The notes beneath the pieces are model-generated. The model was not told where the DNA came from, did no database searches, and saw only the letters and a list, made by a program, of their open reading frames with translations. A stretch of 64,000 nucleotides of DNA from positions 186,001 to 250,000 of the forward strand of contig JAIYCV010000042.1 in NCBI GenBank assembly GCA_027487845.1. Direction: 5' to 3'. Shown one piece after another: positions 1 to 8,398 of this stretch. Position numbers and translations under genes: made by a program. Positions within the stretch are counted from its first letter, which is position 1; each line of letters begins with the position of its first letter. The DNA comes from Flammeovirgaceae bacterium. GTDB lineage: Bacteria; Bacteroidota; Bacteroidia; Cytophagales; Cyclobacteriaceae.

Positions 1-48
1 GTGCCGCAAGTATCTATTTTAATGTTGGAACGCGAAGAAGAATTGTAA
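1..48 (+). CDS. 3' end of an upstream gene, cut by the left edge
   Basis: Reading frame 1 is open from the first base and stops at TAA 46-48, giving a 15-residue acidic C-terminus that ends EREEEL. Its stop overlaps the ATG of the next gene (TAATG), a layout typical of translational coupling. The alternative is that the next gene's own frame, also open to the left edge, is the one that continues upstream. Too little is visible to name a product. Confidence 0.3.
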   Translation: MPQVSILMLEREEEL

Positions 49-257
49 TGGCTGGACTTTCGTTTGATGTGCTTCGGCATGGAAAAAAATATAAACTCAC
101 CAACTACGGTGAGACTTTTGAATTCACGATCGAGCAAATGCTGGTAAATGGCGACTTCAAAGTAAAAGACCATACCACTTTAGAACGCTACTTTCTTAAA
201 GACCTTATTAAATTTGGGAGAGGAAAAGATTTTGAGATTAGAGAGTTGGAATCATAA
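48..257 (+). CDS. Small conserved hypothetical protein, 69 aa
   Basis: A 69-residue, charged, soluble protein with no signal peptide or membrane segment. It has a beta-rich look: a KKYKLTNYGETFEF stretch, then a VKD..TLE..FLKDL segment and a GRGKDFEIREL tail. Small proteins of this general pattern occur in Cytophagales, but I know of no assigned function. The ATG overlaps the upstream stop (TAATG), which supports this start, although the frame is open to the left edge so a longer N-terminus cannot be excluded. After its stop the same frame stays open to 395, where a 23-codon run starting at ATG 324 and rich in Lys ends directly before the next gene's ATG. That run may be a tiny peptide or a coding remnant. 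Confidence 0.55.
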   Translation: MAGLSFDVLRHGKKYKLTNYGETFEFTIEQMLVNGDFKVKDHTTLERYFLKDLIKFGRGKDFEIRELES

Positions 258-395
258 AAACTCGATTTATACGAGGCAAAAAAACAGTCTCCTACAAAAA
301 TCAGGAACGGCACGAGCTGCAAAATGGCCTTTAGTCGAGTCCTTCAACAAGCCACGATTAAAAAGAACTACGGCAAAGTATTAAAAAAGATATAG

Positions 396-881
396 ATGCA
401 GCAAGGATTGATAATAGTCGTGATTTTAACAGGTCTTTTCTCATTCAGTGAAAAAAAGGTACGAATGCGAGAAGGTTATTATTTTTCCTCACATGGGCAT
501 GCCAATGGGTTGCTTAAAATAAAGAGTAATAAGATTGAGTATTATGCGGATAATATTGCTAAAAGTTGGGGATATGGAAAATATGAACTTAATGAAGTTG
601 ATTCGGTGATAAAAGTATCTTATGAAAGAATTTGGAAGTCAAAGAGGGAGGATTCACACTTTACATTCGAGAAAGTCTATAAGATAAGATGGAATAAAGA
701 ACGAGATGCTTTTGAACTAAGCGAATATGAATACAGGAAAAAAACGGATGCAATAGAAAATTTGAAGAAAAGAGTGAAAGCAAGTTCTGAAATTAAAGTC
801 GATCGTGAAGAGACTAATTTATGTTCAGGAAGCATTCGCATTGTTTCCTCTTTTACAGCCAAGTATCGTCTCTGGACTTAG
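396..881 (+). CDS. Hypothetical protein, 161 aa, with N-terminal hydrophobic segment
   Basis: Unrecognised. The first ~17 residues (MQQGLIIVVILTGLFSF) are hydrophobic and look like a signal peptide or membrane anchor without a clear lipobox. The rest is highly charged, rich in Lys, Glu, Arg and Tyr, with strand-like segments and no enzymatic motif I can identify. The ATG follows a TAG stop at 393-395 with no gap. The high charge and the lack of a recognisable family make it a plausible but weakly supported gene, probably of local accessory origin. It lies next to a region of gene decay (941-1100). Confidence 0.5.
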   Translation: MQQGLIIVVILTGLFSFSEKKVRMREGYYFSSHGHANGLLKIKSNKIEYYADNIAKSWGYGKYELNEVDSVIKVSYERIWKSKREDSHFTFEKVYKIRWNKERDAFELSEYEYRKKTDAIENLKKRVKASSEIKVDREETNLCSGSIRIVSSFTAKYRLWT

Positions 882-940
882 AGCTTACTTGATCAATTGT
901 CATTACTTTTAATAAACCGAAATACTCAGAAGAATTTTCG

Positions 941-1100
941 CTACTTTTTAAATTCGAATACCACTCTATCAATGATCTAGTAACATTCGTAAAGCTGCTC
1001 TGCGGTAATCATTAAAGTATGCGCAAAGCAAAGGGATGTTAACGTGAGTAAGTTTGGCCAGCTAGTAATTCTCGGTCAGTATAGCGCAATTTTTGATCTC
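941..1100 (-). pseudogene. Decayed 3' fragment of an ornithine aminotransferase (rocD) gene
   Basis: On the minus strand this stretch translates, with breaks, as the C-terminal ~50 residues of an ornithine aminotransferase. The last part reads F-A-H-T-L-M-I-T-A-E-Q-L-Y-E-C-Y-stop-I-I-D-R-V-V-F-E-F-K-K-stop, against F-A-P-P-L-V-I-T-E-D-Q-L-H-E-C-C-D-I-I-D-K-V-V-L-G-F-K-K in the intact gene at 4694-5929. Just upstream, T-E-N-Y-stop-L-A-K-L-T-H-V-N-I matches A-E-H-G-L-L-A-K-P-T-H-G-N-I after a one-base frameshift. Two in-frame stops and a frameshift rule out function. The rest of the gene is missing. It lies immediately downstream of the AsmA-like gene and in the same orientation as intact rocD. 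Confidence 0.75.
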
Positions 1101-1149
1101 ATGCGAAATTTCTAAATGGCCTGACAACGCTGCGCTCCTTTTGAACACT

Positions 1150-4100
1150 TTACTTCTTCCCCAATGAAAAATCAAACTTGTCGGGCGTGCCTTTGATACG
1201 CACATTCAAAAAACGAACTCGTTTATCCTTATCTCGGTACTGAATCGCATCAACTTGGTCGGGATCTATTTCCTCCTTTTTCTTTCCACCAAACAAAGCT
1301 TGAAAGCCTACTTGTGTAACTAACCGCCAAGGCACACGGATGAGATAGTCCATTTTTAAATCCAATGATTGACTGCCCGCCATTTCAATAAAACCAAGCG
1401 AGGTATTGATGGTCATGGCAGGAATTTGCAGTACCCCGTTTTTTAAGTCAAGCTTATTCTGCAAGGTATCGAAACGAACAAGTCGGATATTTTTGTCTTT
1501 AAAATAACTCGCCATAGCATGCAACGGAGCAAAATCGATCAAACTTCCATTTGTTATGCGGACATCTAAATGGGCTTCCCCTTCATTGAGTATCGGGGTT
1601 AAATCGGGATGCACATGAAATAAGCTGCTGACTTTGCCCGATAGCGAGCCACGCAAACTTCTATTCAACATTACATCTTGGCCGAAATTTTCAAACTTAA
1701 TGAGTAGTTGATCGAGGTTAATATTTGAAAACTTTGTTTCGTTTTTGAAATAGATTTTCTTGGGATCAGAAGCGTTGAAATAGCCGTTCATCGCCATCGA
1801 TCCGCCAGCCAAATCCATCGCTAGCGTATCAATGAACATATAATGGTTTGCCTGCAATCGAAAGTTACTTTTTAAATTACTGATCTTGATGTTATGATGA
1901 GTTAGTTTCTTAATAGTCGCCTTTGCACGCATGTCCGTAAAAGGTATTTCAAAGATGTTAAACGCCCTACTGTGCTGTTCAGCTGTTTTTACTGAATCTT
2001 TCTTAAAGTTGAGAAGTTGGTCTAGGTCAAGATTATCAGATTCAAAGAAAACCTGATTATCACGCTTTTTTAGTTTCAAGTCTTTACCCGTGTAGTAGTT
2101 AAGGTTTATTAAAAAGTCGCTAGTGCCCATTTTGGCACCAAGATTTTCAATGGTCAAATGGTCGTCTTCGTAATGAATGCGACCAGCCAGCTTTTCTATC
2201 TTGAGTGGATGCACTCGCATCTTGCCTTCCACTTTACTAACAATTAAATCTGCGGAGCGAAATTGGGAATCAAAAAACAAGTCAGTCGATCCATGCAAGC
2301 GAAGCTCTTTGATCACTTCACTTTGGTAATCCTTGGGGAGGTAGCTTTCACCACGATAGGTAAAGAGATTGTTTAGTTTTAACTGCTCTGAATACAAATC
2401 GAAGTCAAAACGAGTATCTCCTTGTTTGACTGAATCGAACCAAATCGCATAGTTGGTAAGTTTGCCGTTGAAATGAAAATCAGACTGATCAATAGCACCG
2501 CTAAGGTCTTTCAATTGAAAGGAAGAATCAGTAACAATCACGTCAGCATGTATATCATGCAGTGTGTGCGGGTAGCCTTTGATTTTGGCATAAAAGTCAT
2601 CGATAAAAAATTCACCAATGGGGAGCGGACTCTGTTTTAGATTGTTGACCGAAGTCTGGAGAGCACAACGGATACGAAAATCCGTCATTTCTTCATCTAT
2701 CATTTTCGCCAATGCCGTGTCAAAACGAAACAGCTCCGGAAAATCAATTTTAGATGAAGCGGCCTCAAATCGAATTGAAATATTTTTATCGGGGCGATGA
2801 AAGAGGGCAGGTAAATCACTGATGCTACCCGATATCTTAATGTCGGATTTTCCTGAATAGACAGTGAGCGAGTCAAGGGTGAACTTGCCAGCACTCATAA
2901 AGGCATGTAGATTCATTCGATCTACCTTTTGCTTTTTATTGGGCAATGAAAAGCCAAGATCTTTTATCATCAATTCACTTTCAACGCCTTCTTTGAGCTT
3001 CGCAAAAGAGTTTTCTGGTTTTTGAAAATCAATGAACTCGCTGAAATTCATATTCAGCAACACTTGACCTTTTAATGCTTCTACGCTTTTGATACCTAAA
3101 AAGCCAGCCAAAAAATCGAGATCGATATCAGATATTAAACTGACCGCTACTTGCGGATTGGTAAAATCTTGAATTCGGAAAGTTCCACGGAAAGAGCCTT
3201 TTGCGGGGCGAAAGGAAAAATCGCGCATCTCAAAAACAGAAGTTTTGAGATTACGCTCTATACCATTTGTAAAAGACCCAACGAACCCCAATTGATCAAT
3301 GCTCTTTTTCCCTTCAATGTTTTCGATCAACCCATTTTTACATCCAAATTGAAAATTCAATTTAGGTTGGTAAGTAGAGGTTAACTTTCCTTGCACTGTG
3401 CCCAGGAAATAAATTTGTCCTTGGTTTTCATATTGCGCTATCAGGCCTGCTGCTTCTGGTGGAGCGAACGAAGCAAAAAGACTGAAGTCTGGTTTTTCTC
3501 CCTGTAGCCGCAAATCGAAATCTAAATCATCAATAGCTTGCACAGTGCCATCAATAGCAAAATAGGCTTGCTCTAGCTGGATATGAGTATCAATAAATTT
3601 TGCGGTTTTGGTGGGTGATTGAAAACTGAACTTGGTTTTGATTTTAATATTTTTATCATGGAAAAAAGTGGCGGTGTTATTTTTTATTAGACTACTGCGT
3701 AGTTCTGTTTGAAGTGAAAGAGTTGTTTGAGTTGAGTCCATCTGAATAGCTGCTATGGCTTTTCGAATATTAGCCTGCAACTCGGTGGAATCGACTACTT
3801 TCAAGAATGAAATCTTAAAATCTTCTATTTTCAGTTTCTTCAAATGTATTTGAATAGATGAAGAAGAACTTTCGCCCGATGAAGGCTCGATTTTTTTTGC
3901 TTGCAGCAGATTGATATCTCCATTGGCCAGTTGTACTACATCAACATGCCCTCCTTTCACATCAATTAAACGAACATCATACACCGAGCGGACGACATCA
4001 ATCCAACGAAACCCTAAGTAAAGATGATTGATTTCGTATAACGGTTTTATGCCTTTGTCCTTTGATTCGTAAAATGAAATGCCACGCAAATCAACATCGA

Positions 4101-4299
4101 GATACGGAAAATCATGAAATAGAGAAACCTGACTTAACTTAACTTCTAAATGACCATTAAAATCTTTGTTGACTTGCCCTATTGCCCATTGGGTAATCTC
4201 CTTTTGTTTGTAATAAACAATGGAGAAGGAGATAACAACGAATGTGACTAGCAACAATACTAAAACAAGAATGTATCGGAAGATTCTTTTTGAAGTCAT
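1150..4299 (-). CDS. AsmA-family inner-membrane/periplasmic protein, 1049 aa
   Basis: Large single-pass protein: one N-terminal transmembrane helix (about residues 8-28, FRYILVLVLLLVTFVVISFS) followed by roughly 1000 periplasmic residues of repetitive beta strands with the pattern of AsmA/TamB-like proteins. The C-terminal part (about 790-1040) matches an AsmA-like C-terminal region, including NGSLIDFAPLHAMASYFKDK and a stretch around LDLKMDYLIRVPWR. Members of this superfamily bridge the envelope and are linked to lipid transport and outer-membrane homeostasis; the substrate of this one is unknown. ATG 4299 sits directly before the helix, which supports the start. It is transcribed in the same direction as rocD but 394 bases downstream, so it may have its own promoter. 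Confidence 0.85.
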   Translation of the reverse strand: MTSKRIFRYILVLVLLLVTFVVISFSIVYYKQKEITQWAIGQVNKDFNGHLEVKLSQVSLFHDFPYLDVDLRGISFYESKDKGIKPLYEINHLYLGFRWIDVVRSVYDVRLIDVKGGHVDVVQLANGDINLLQAKKIEPSSGESSSSSIQIHLKKLKIEDFKISFLKVVDSTELQANIRKAIAAIQMDSTQTTLSLQTELRSSLIKNNTATFFHDKNIKIKTKFSFQSPTKTAKFIDTHIQLEQAYFAIDGTVQAIDDLDFDLRLQGEKPDFSLFASFAPPEAAGLIAQYENQGQIYFLGTVQGKLTSTYQPKLNFQFGCKNGLIENIEGKKSIDQLGFVGSFTNGIERNLKTSVFEMRDFSFRPAKGSFRGTFRIQDFTNPQVAVSLISDIDLDFLAGFLGIKSVEALKGQVLLNMNFSEFIDFQKPENSFAKLKEGVESELMIKDLGFSLPNKKQKVDRMNLHAFMSAGKFTLDSLTVYSGKSDIKISGSISDLPALFHRPDKNISIRFEAASSKIDFPELFRFDTALAKMIDEEMTDFRIRCALQTSVNNLKQSPLPIGEFFIDDFYAKIKGYPHTLHDIHADVIVTDSSFQLKDLSGAIDQSDFHFNGKLTNYAIWFDSVKQGDTRFDFDLYSEQLKLNNLFTYRGESYLPKDYQSEVIKELRLHGSTDLFFDSQFRSADLIVSKVEGKMRVHPLKIEKLAGRIHYEDDHLTIENLGAKMGTSDFLINLNYYTGKDLKLKKRDNQVFFESDNLDLDQLLNFKKDSVKTAEQHSRAFNIFEIPFTDMRAKATIKKLTHHNIKISNLKSNFRLQANHYMFIDTLAMDLAGGSMAMNGYFNASDPKKIYFKNETKFSNINLDQLLIKFENFGQDVMLNRSLRGSLSGKVSSLFHVHPDLTPILNEGEAHLDVRITNGSLIDFAPLHAMASYFKDKNIRLVRFDTLQNKLDLKNGVLQIPAMTINTSLGFIEMAGSQSLDLKMDYLIRVPWRLVTQVGFQALFGGKKKEEIDPDQVDAIQYRDKDKRVRFLNVRIKGTPDKFDFSLGKK

Positions 4300-4693
4300 T
4301 TCGGTATGAACGCCTAGCGATTAAAAGTATTTTGAATAACCGTAAAACAAATTCGTCAAGGATACAGGTTGCTTGATGCCCGAGATTTACTGATCTGCAT
4401 AACAATATGCCCAAAGTTCGCGATACTCGACTGAGATAGCAACAGTATTACTTATTTTTTGTGCGTTCTTTGAGGCATGCTGGTTGCCCGATGAATCGAA
4501 ATTTACCGGGTAGGTTTGATAATTTATCAGGTCCATTCAAATAGGTATTCATGAGCCAAAGAATAGATTTTCCAGCAAGTATTAGCTTCGGGAAACCTCG
4601 CTGCAAGAAAGCGAAAGCTTTGCCAAAGTTGGGGATACTTTATTTCTTAGTTATTTCGTTTGATGAATGAGAATGATTGCGAATAATTCCACA
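4300..4693. other. 394-base intergenic region between rocD and the AsmA-like gene; possible unrecognised remnant
   Basis: No gene with a good start is visible. On the minus strand one frame is open for 63 codons (4448-4639), ending KERTKNK before TAA. It reads like protein (..NFGKAFAFLQRG.. and ..GPDKLSNLPGKFRF..), but the only ATG (4552) is internal and I do not recognise the family. It may be the 3' remnant of a lost gene. Nothing resembling a tRNA, strong terminator or repeat was seen. Confidence 0.3.
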
Positions 4694-5929
4694 CTATTTT
4701 TTGAAACCCAACACCACTTTGTCAATAATATCGCAACATTCGTGAAGCTGGTCTTCTGTTATCACTAAAGGAGGCGCAAAGCGAATGATGTTACCATGCG
4801 TAGGTTTTGCAAGCAGTCCGTGTTCAGCAAACTGCTCACATAACCTCCAGGCAGTGTCACTATCAGGAACATCATTTACTATGATCGCATTGAGAAGACC
4901 TTTGCCTCTTACTAGCTTTATTAGATGTGTTTTAGAAATCAGATTATTCATTCGCTCACGAAAAATGATTCCAAGTTTATAAGTAGCATCAGCCAACTTT
5001 TCATCTTTTATGACTTGCAACGCTTCCATTACTACGGCAGATGCCAAGGGGCTTCCACCAAAGGTAGAACCGTGTTCACCTGGTTTAATAACGAGCATTA
5101 CTTCATCATCTGCAAGTACTAAAGAAACTGGTAAGACACCGCCAGATAATGCTTTTCCAAGTATTAAAAGATCAGGACGGACGCCCTCGTAATCACTTGC
5201 CAGCATTTTACCTGTGCGCGCAATACCTGTTTGAACTTCGTCCATCATCAACAGAACGTTATGCTTTCGGCATAATGTTTCGGCAGCCTTTAAATACCCT
5301 TCGGCAGGCATATAAACACCAGCCTCCCCTTGAATGGGTTCGATCCAAAGTCCACAGACATTAGGGTTTACTAATGCCTTTTCAAGTGCTGCTACATTGT
5401 CATACTCCACAATTTCAAAACCCGGCATAAAGGGACCAAATCCGTTTTGTGAAGACGGATCGGTAGAGGCAGAAATGATGGTAGTTGTTCGTCCATGGAA
5501 ATTTTTCTTAACCGCAACGATCACCGCTTGATTCGCAGGAATGCCTTTTTTGGTGTAACCCCATTTACGAGCTAATTTGATTGCCGTTTCATTGGCTTCA
5601 GCACCGCTGTTCATAAATAATGCCTTCTGGTATCCAAAAGTCTCACAGACATATTTTTCTGCCACTCCTAACTTGTCATTGTAAAAAGCGCGCGAAGTCA
5701 GCGTCAATTCTTTGGCCTGATTAATCAACGCTTGTATTATTCTTGGATGGCAATGGCCTTGGTTAACCGCGCTGTAGGCCGATAGAAAATCGAAATACCT
5801 TTTACCTTCTACATCCCACAGAAAAACCCCTTCGCCTCTGGCTAAAACCACCGGTAGCGGATGGTAATTATGCGCTCCGTATTTTTCTTCTAATTCAATT
5901 GCTTGTGAGCTTGAGACGATATCGACCAT
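4694..5929 (-). CDS. rocD: Ornithine--oxo-acid transaminase, 411 aa
   Basis: PLP-dependent class III aminotransferase that converts ornithine and 2-oxoglutarate to glutamate-5-semialdehyde and glutamate, linking arginine and proline metabolism. Visible motifs are the substrate-side segment SAYSAVNQGHCHPRI (about 50-64), NSGAEANETAIKLAR (107-121), the DEVQTGIARTG box with Asp230, and the Schiff-base lysine Lys259 in LILGKALSGGVLPV. Length and end points match the family. The ATG at 5929 lies behind a good promoter-like site (5956-5986). It diverges from hmgA, another amino-acid-degradation gene. A decayed copy of its 3' end lies 3.6 kb away at 941-1100. Confidence 0.95.
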   Translation of the reverse strand: MVDIVSSSQAIELEEKYGAHNYHPLPVVLARGEGVFLWDVEGKRYFDFLSAYSAVNQGHCHPRIIQALINQAKELTLTSRAFYNDKLGVAEKYVCETFGYQKALFMNSGAEANETAIKLARKWGYTKKGIPANQAVIVAVKKNFHGRTTTIISASTDPSSQNGFGPFMPGFEIVEYDNVAALEKALVNPNVCGLWIEPIQGEAGVYMPAEGYLKAAETLCRKHNVLLMMDEVQTGIARTGKMLASDYEGVRPDLLILGKALSGGVLPVSLVLADDEVMLVIKPGEHGSTFGGSPLASAVVMEALQVIKDEKLADATYKLGIIFRERMNNLISKTHLIKLVRGKGLLNAIIVNDVPDSDTAWRLCEQFAEHGLLAKPTHGNIIRFAPPLVITEDQLHECCDIIDKVVLGFKK

Positions 5930-5955
5930 AAGACTTTTTGTTGGCTAAATTCAAA

Positions 5956-5986
5956 CAAATCTACTGGAGTAGATTCAAGTTTGAAA
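5956..5986 (-). promoter_or_regulatory. Candidate Bacteroidota-type promoter for rocD
   Basis: On the minus strand TTTC (5983-5986) is separated by 19 bases from an exact TAnnTTTG box, TAGATTTG (5956-5963). This matches the phylum's -33/-7 spacing. A short palindrome, CTACTGGAGTAG (5961-5972), overlaps the -7 box and could be an operator half-site; that part is speculative. Confidence 0.5.
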
Positions 5987-6043
5987 GAGTAAGGCGAGAT
6001 AAAAAAAAATTATGCCCCTATCGATTCTATTAGCAGAATTTGG

Positions 6044-6074
6044 TTTCAAAAAAATAAGTAAGAGTATAATTTTG
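6044..6074 (+). promoter_or_regulatory. Candidate promoter for hmgA
   Basis: TTTC at 6044-6047, 19 bases, then TAATTTTG at 6067-6074, an exact TAnnTTTG box about 50 bases upstream of the hmgA ATG. The 194-base region 5930-6123 therefore holds two divergent promoters with the same TTTC-N19-TAnnTTTG geometry. Confidence 0.45.
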
Positions 6075-6123
6075 CTACCTTAGAGACTTACATTAACTTC
6101 AATATTAATCAATAAAATACGCT

Positions 6124-7314
6124 ATGTATTATCATAAATTAGGAACTATTCCTCACAAAAGACACACCCAATTTCGGCAGCCTGATGGCAGCTTATACAA
6201 AGAAGAACTAGTAAGCTCCGAAGGATTTTCCGGCATATACTCCAACCTGTATCATATACATCCACCAACCCGGATCAAAGCCGTTAACCCACCGGTTCCA
6301 TATGGCGCAAAGCGAATTCAAGACTATGCCTTACGTCAAACTCATTTGAACACCTCTAACGTAAAGTCTACAGGCGAAGATTTTTTGAGTGCGCGTAAAG
6401 TTTTATTAATGAATAATGATTGTTCCATTTCAATCTGTTCACCTTCTAAAAGAAAGATGGATTACTTTTATAAGAATGCCGAAGGTGATGAAGTAATCTA
6501 CATCCACGATGGAAAAGGCAAATTGATATCGCAATTTGGAGCGCTTGATATTTCACAAGGTGATTATGTAGTAATACCGCGGACAGTTATTTACAAACTT
6601 GAATTTGAGGAAGGCCCTCTTCGCTTGCTCATTATCGAAGCTGCTTCTCCCGTTGAAACGGTGAAACGATATAGAAGCCAGCTTGGCCAGCTGTTAGAGC
6701 ACTCACCTTATTGTGAACGTGATATCAGACCTCCGCATGAATTGATAACCGACACAACAAAAGGCGACTTTCTAGTGAAGATTAAAAAGCAGGGCTTTCT
6801 GCATAACTATGTATATGATTATTCGCCATTAGACCTTGTAGGATGGGATGGATTTTTGTGGCCCTATGCTTTTTCTATTCATGATTTTGAGCCGATTACT
6901 GGCCGCATCCATCAACCACCACCAGTACATCAAACTTTTCAAGCACATAATTTTGTGATTTGTTCATTCGTACCACGTCTGTTTGACTACCATCCGCTTT
7001 CAATACCCGCGCCTTACAATCATAGCAATATTGATAGCGATGAGGTATTGTATTATGCCGAGGGTAATTTCATGAGTCGTAGAGGCATCGAGCGGGGTTC
7101 ATTTACATTGCATCCGGGAGGATTGCCTCACGGCCCACACCCGGGAACAGTTGAAAAAAGTATTGGCGCAAAGGAAACCCATGAGCTCGCTGTGATGATT
7201 GATACCTTTCATCCGCTATGGCCTACTACCGATGCGTTAGAATTTATTGATCCAAACTATCCGATGAGCTGGACTGACAACACAGAAGGTTTTCATGAAG
7301 TAAACACTCCCTAA
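6124..7314 (+). CDS. hmgA: Homogentisate 1,2-dioxygenase, 396 aa
   Basis: Fe(II) dioxygenase that opens the ring of homogentisate to maleylacetoacetate in tyrosine/phenylalanine catabolism. The N-terminus (MYYHKLGTIPHKRHTQFRQP) and the C-terminal cupin with the expected iron ligands are present: His in PYNHSN (about residue 300), Glu in SDEVLYY (about 307) and His in GGLPHGPHP (about 337-340). At 396 residues it is shorter than the ~440-residue proteobacterial and animal enzymes, as I would expect for the compact Bacteroidota form. The next gene starts 33 bases downstream and is probably co-transcribed. Confidence 0.93.
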   Translation: MYYHKLGTIPHKRHTQFRQPDGSLYKEELVSSEGFSGIYSNLYHIHPPTRIKAVNPPVPYGAKRIQDYALRQTHLNTSNVKSTGEDFLSARKVLLMNNDCSISICSPSKRKMDYFYKNAEGDEVIYIHDGKGKLISQFGALDISQGDYVVIPRTVIYKLEFEEGPLRLLIIEAASPVETVKRYRSQLGQLLEHSPYCERDIRPPHELITDTTKGDFLVKIKKQGFLHNYVYDYSPLDLVGWDGFLWPYAFSIHDFEPITGRIHQPPPVHQTFQAHNFVICSFVPRLFDYHPLSIPAPYNHSNIDSDEVLYYAEGNFMSRRGIERGSFTLHPGGLPHGPHPGTVEKSIGAKETHELAVMIDTFHPLWPTTDALEFIDPNYPMSWTDNTEGFHEVNTP

Positions 7315-7347
7315 TATACTTTTCGTCAAAAAAATAGTTAACCCGAA

Positions 7348-7797
7348 ATGCAACACTTCAAAAGAACCATGCAGGTGCGCTGGTCAGACATGGATGCGAA
7401 TCGTCACTTGCGACACTCTGCCTATTATGATTACGGAGCTGCGATGCGAATGATGATATTAAGTGAAGGTGGACTTGATTTAAGGAAACTTGAAGAGTTT
7501 GAGGTGGTTCCTATTTTGTTCCGGGAGGAAGCCATCTTCAAGAGGGAAATTCGGTTAGATGACATCATCACATTAGATGCAGTAATGGTAAAGTCTACTG
7601 CCGATTTTGCGCGATGGAGTTTACGTCATCATGTTACCAAACAAGACGGAACCCTTGCCGCCATCATAAACATTGATGGCGCATGGATGGATCTTGTAAA
7701 GCGAAAATTAACTGTGCCCAATCCATTCATCCAAAACATCTTTTCAAAATTTCCAAAATCTGAAGAGTATGAATTGATTATCAGGAAGGAGAAGTAA
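7348..7797 (+). CDS. Acyl-CoA thioesterase, hotdog (4HBT) fold, 149 aa
   Basis: A single hotdog domain with the family's N-terminal beta strand and active-site region RWSDMDANRHLRHSAYYDY (about 11-29), where the Asp near residue 14-16 is the usual 4HBT catalytic position. Such enzymes hydrolyse acyl- or hydroxybenzoyl-CoA thioesters. The substrate is unknown here. Linkage to hmgA, 33 bases upstream, hints at a role in aromatic or ketogenic amino-acid breakdown, but the family is also found in fatty-acid metabolism. Ends convergently with purN, with 21 bases between stops and no strong terminator. Confidence 0.83.
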   Translation: MQHFKRTMQVRWSDMDANRHLRHSAYYDYGAAMRMMILSEGGLDLRKLEEFEVVPILFREEAIFKREIRLDDIITLDAVMVKSTADFARWSLRHHVTKQDGTLAAIINIDGAWMDLVKRKLTVPNPFIQNIFSKFPKSEEYELIIRKEK

Positions 7798-7818
7798 CTA
7801 TTTTTTAGAGCGGCATTA

Positions 7819-8394
7819 TCATTTTGTTATCCAGTTTTCAATGGTAATAGGATACCAATGGTGTTCCAACGTGTGAACTTTATCAGCAATATCTTCAACA
7901 GAATCGGATGAGGCCACGGAACAAGTTTTTTGTAACACAATCGCTCCCTCATCGTAATGTTCATTTACAAGGTGGATAGTTATACCCGTAACAAGTTCAC
8001 TAGCATTTTTCACAGCCTGGTGAACATGCATGCCATACATGCCCTTGCCACCAAATTTGGGTAATAATGCCGGGTGTATGTTTACGATTTTATCTGGATA
8101 TGCATTGACAAGATACCTAGGCACAAGCCACATAAATCCGGCCAAAACAATATGTGTAATCGACTGCTGCTCTAAAGAAGTAAGAATAGTAGCAGGATCT
8201 CTAAATTCGGTCTTGTCAAAAGTTAATGAACTCACATTAAACCGATCTGCTCTTTCAAGTACTTTTGCCTCTTTGTTGTTGCTTAATATCAAGCCAACTT
8301 CTATTAGCGAGTGGGATTGAAAATAGTTCATGATAGCCTCGGCATTTGTACCGTTGCCTGAAGCAAAAATCGCGATTCTAAACGGTTTACTCAT
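7819..8394 (-). CDS. purN: Phosphoribosylglycinamide formyltransferase, 191 aa
   Basis: Formyl-tetrahydrofolate-dependent GAR transformylase of purine biosynthesis. The glycinamide-binding loop FASGNGTNAEAI is near residue 10-21. The catalytic Asn and His sit in VNIHPALLPKFGGKG, and the catalytic Asp in NEHYDEGAIVLQ. Length is typical. The ATG lies 4 bases after the stop of the upstream prenyltransferase gene, so the two are probably one transcript. Confidence 0.95.
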   Translation of the reverse strand: MSKPFRIAIFASGNGTNAEAIMNYFQSHSLIEVGLILSNNKEAKVLERADRFNVSSLTFDKTEFRDPATILTSLEQQSITHIVLAGFMWLVPRYLVNAYPDKIVNIHPALLPKFGGKGMYGMHVHQAVKNASELVTGITIHLVNEHYDEGAIVLQKTCSVASSDSVEDIADKVHTLEHHWYPITIENWITK

Positions 8395-8398
8395 GCGC

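Noticed and set aside
258-395. In-frame continuation after the first gene's stop, considered as a stop-codon readthrough
   Set aside because: The extension has no recognisable domain; the 23-codon part from ATG 324 is noted only as a possible small peptide.
4785-5531. Chain of plus-strand ORFs (60-71 codons) opposite rocD
   Set aside because: They mirror rocD in the opposite frames, carry no motif and have no promoter; rocD fully explains the region.
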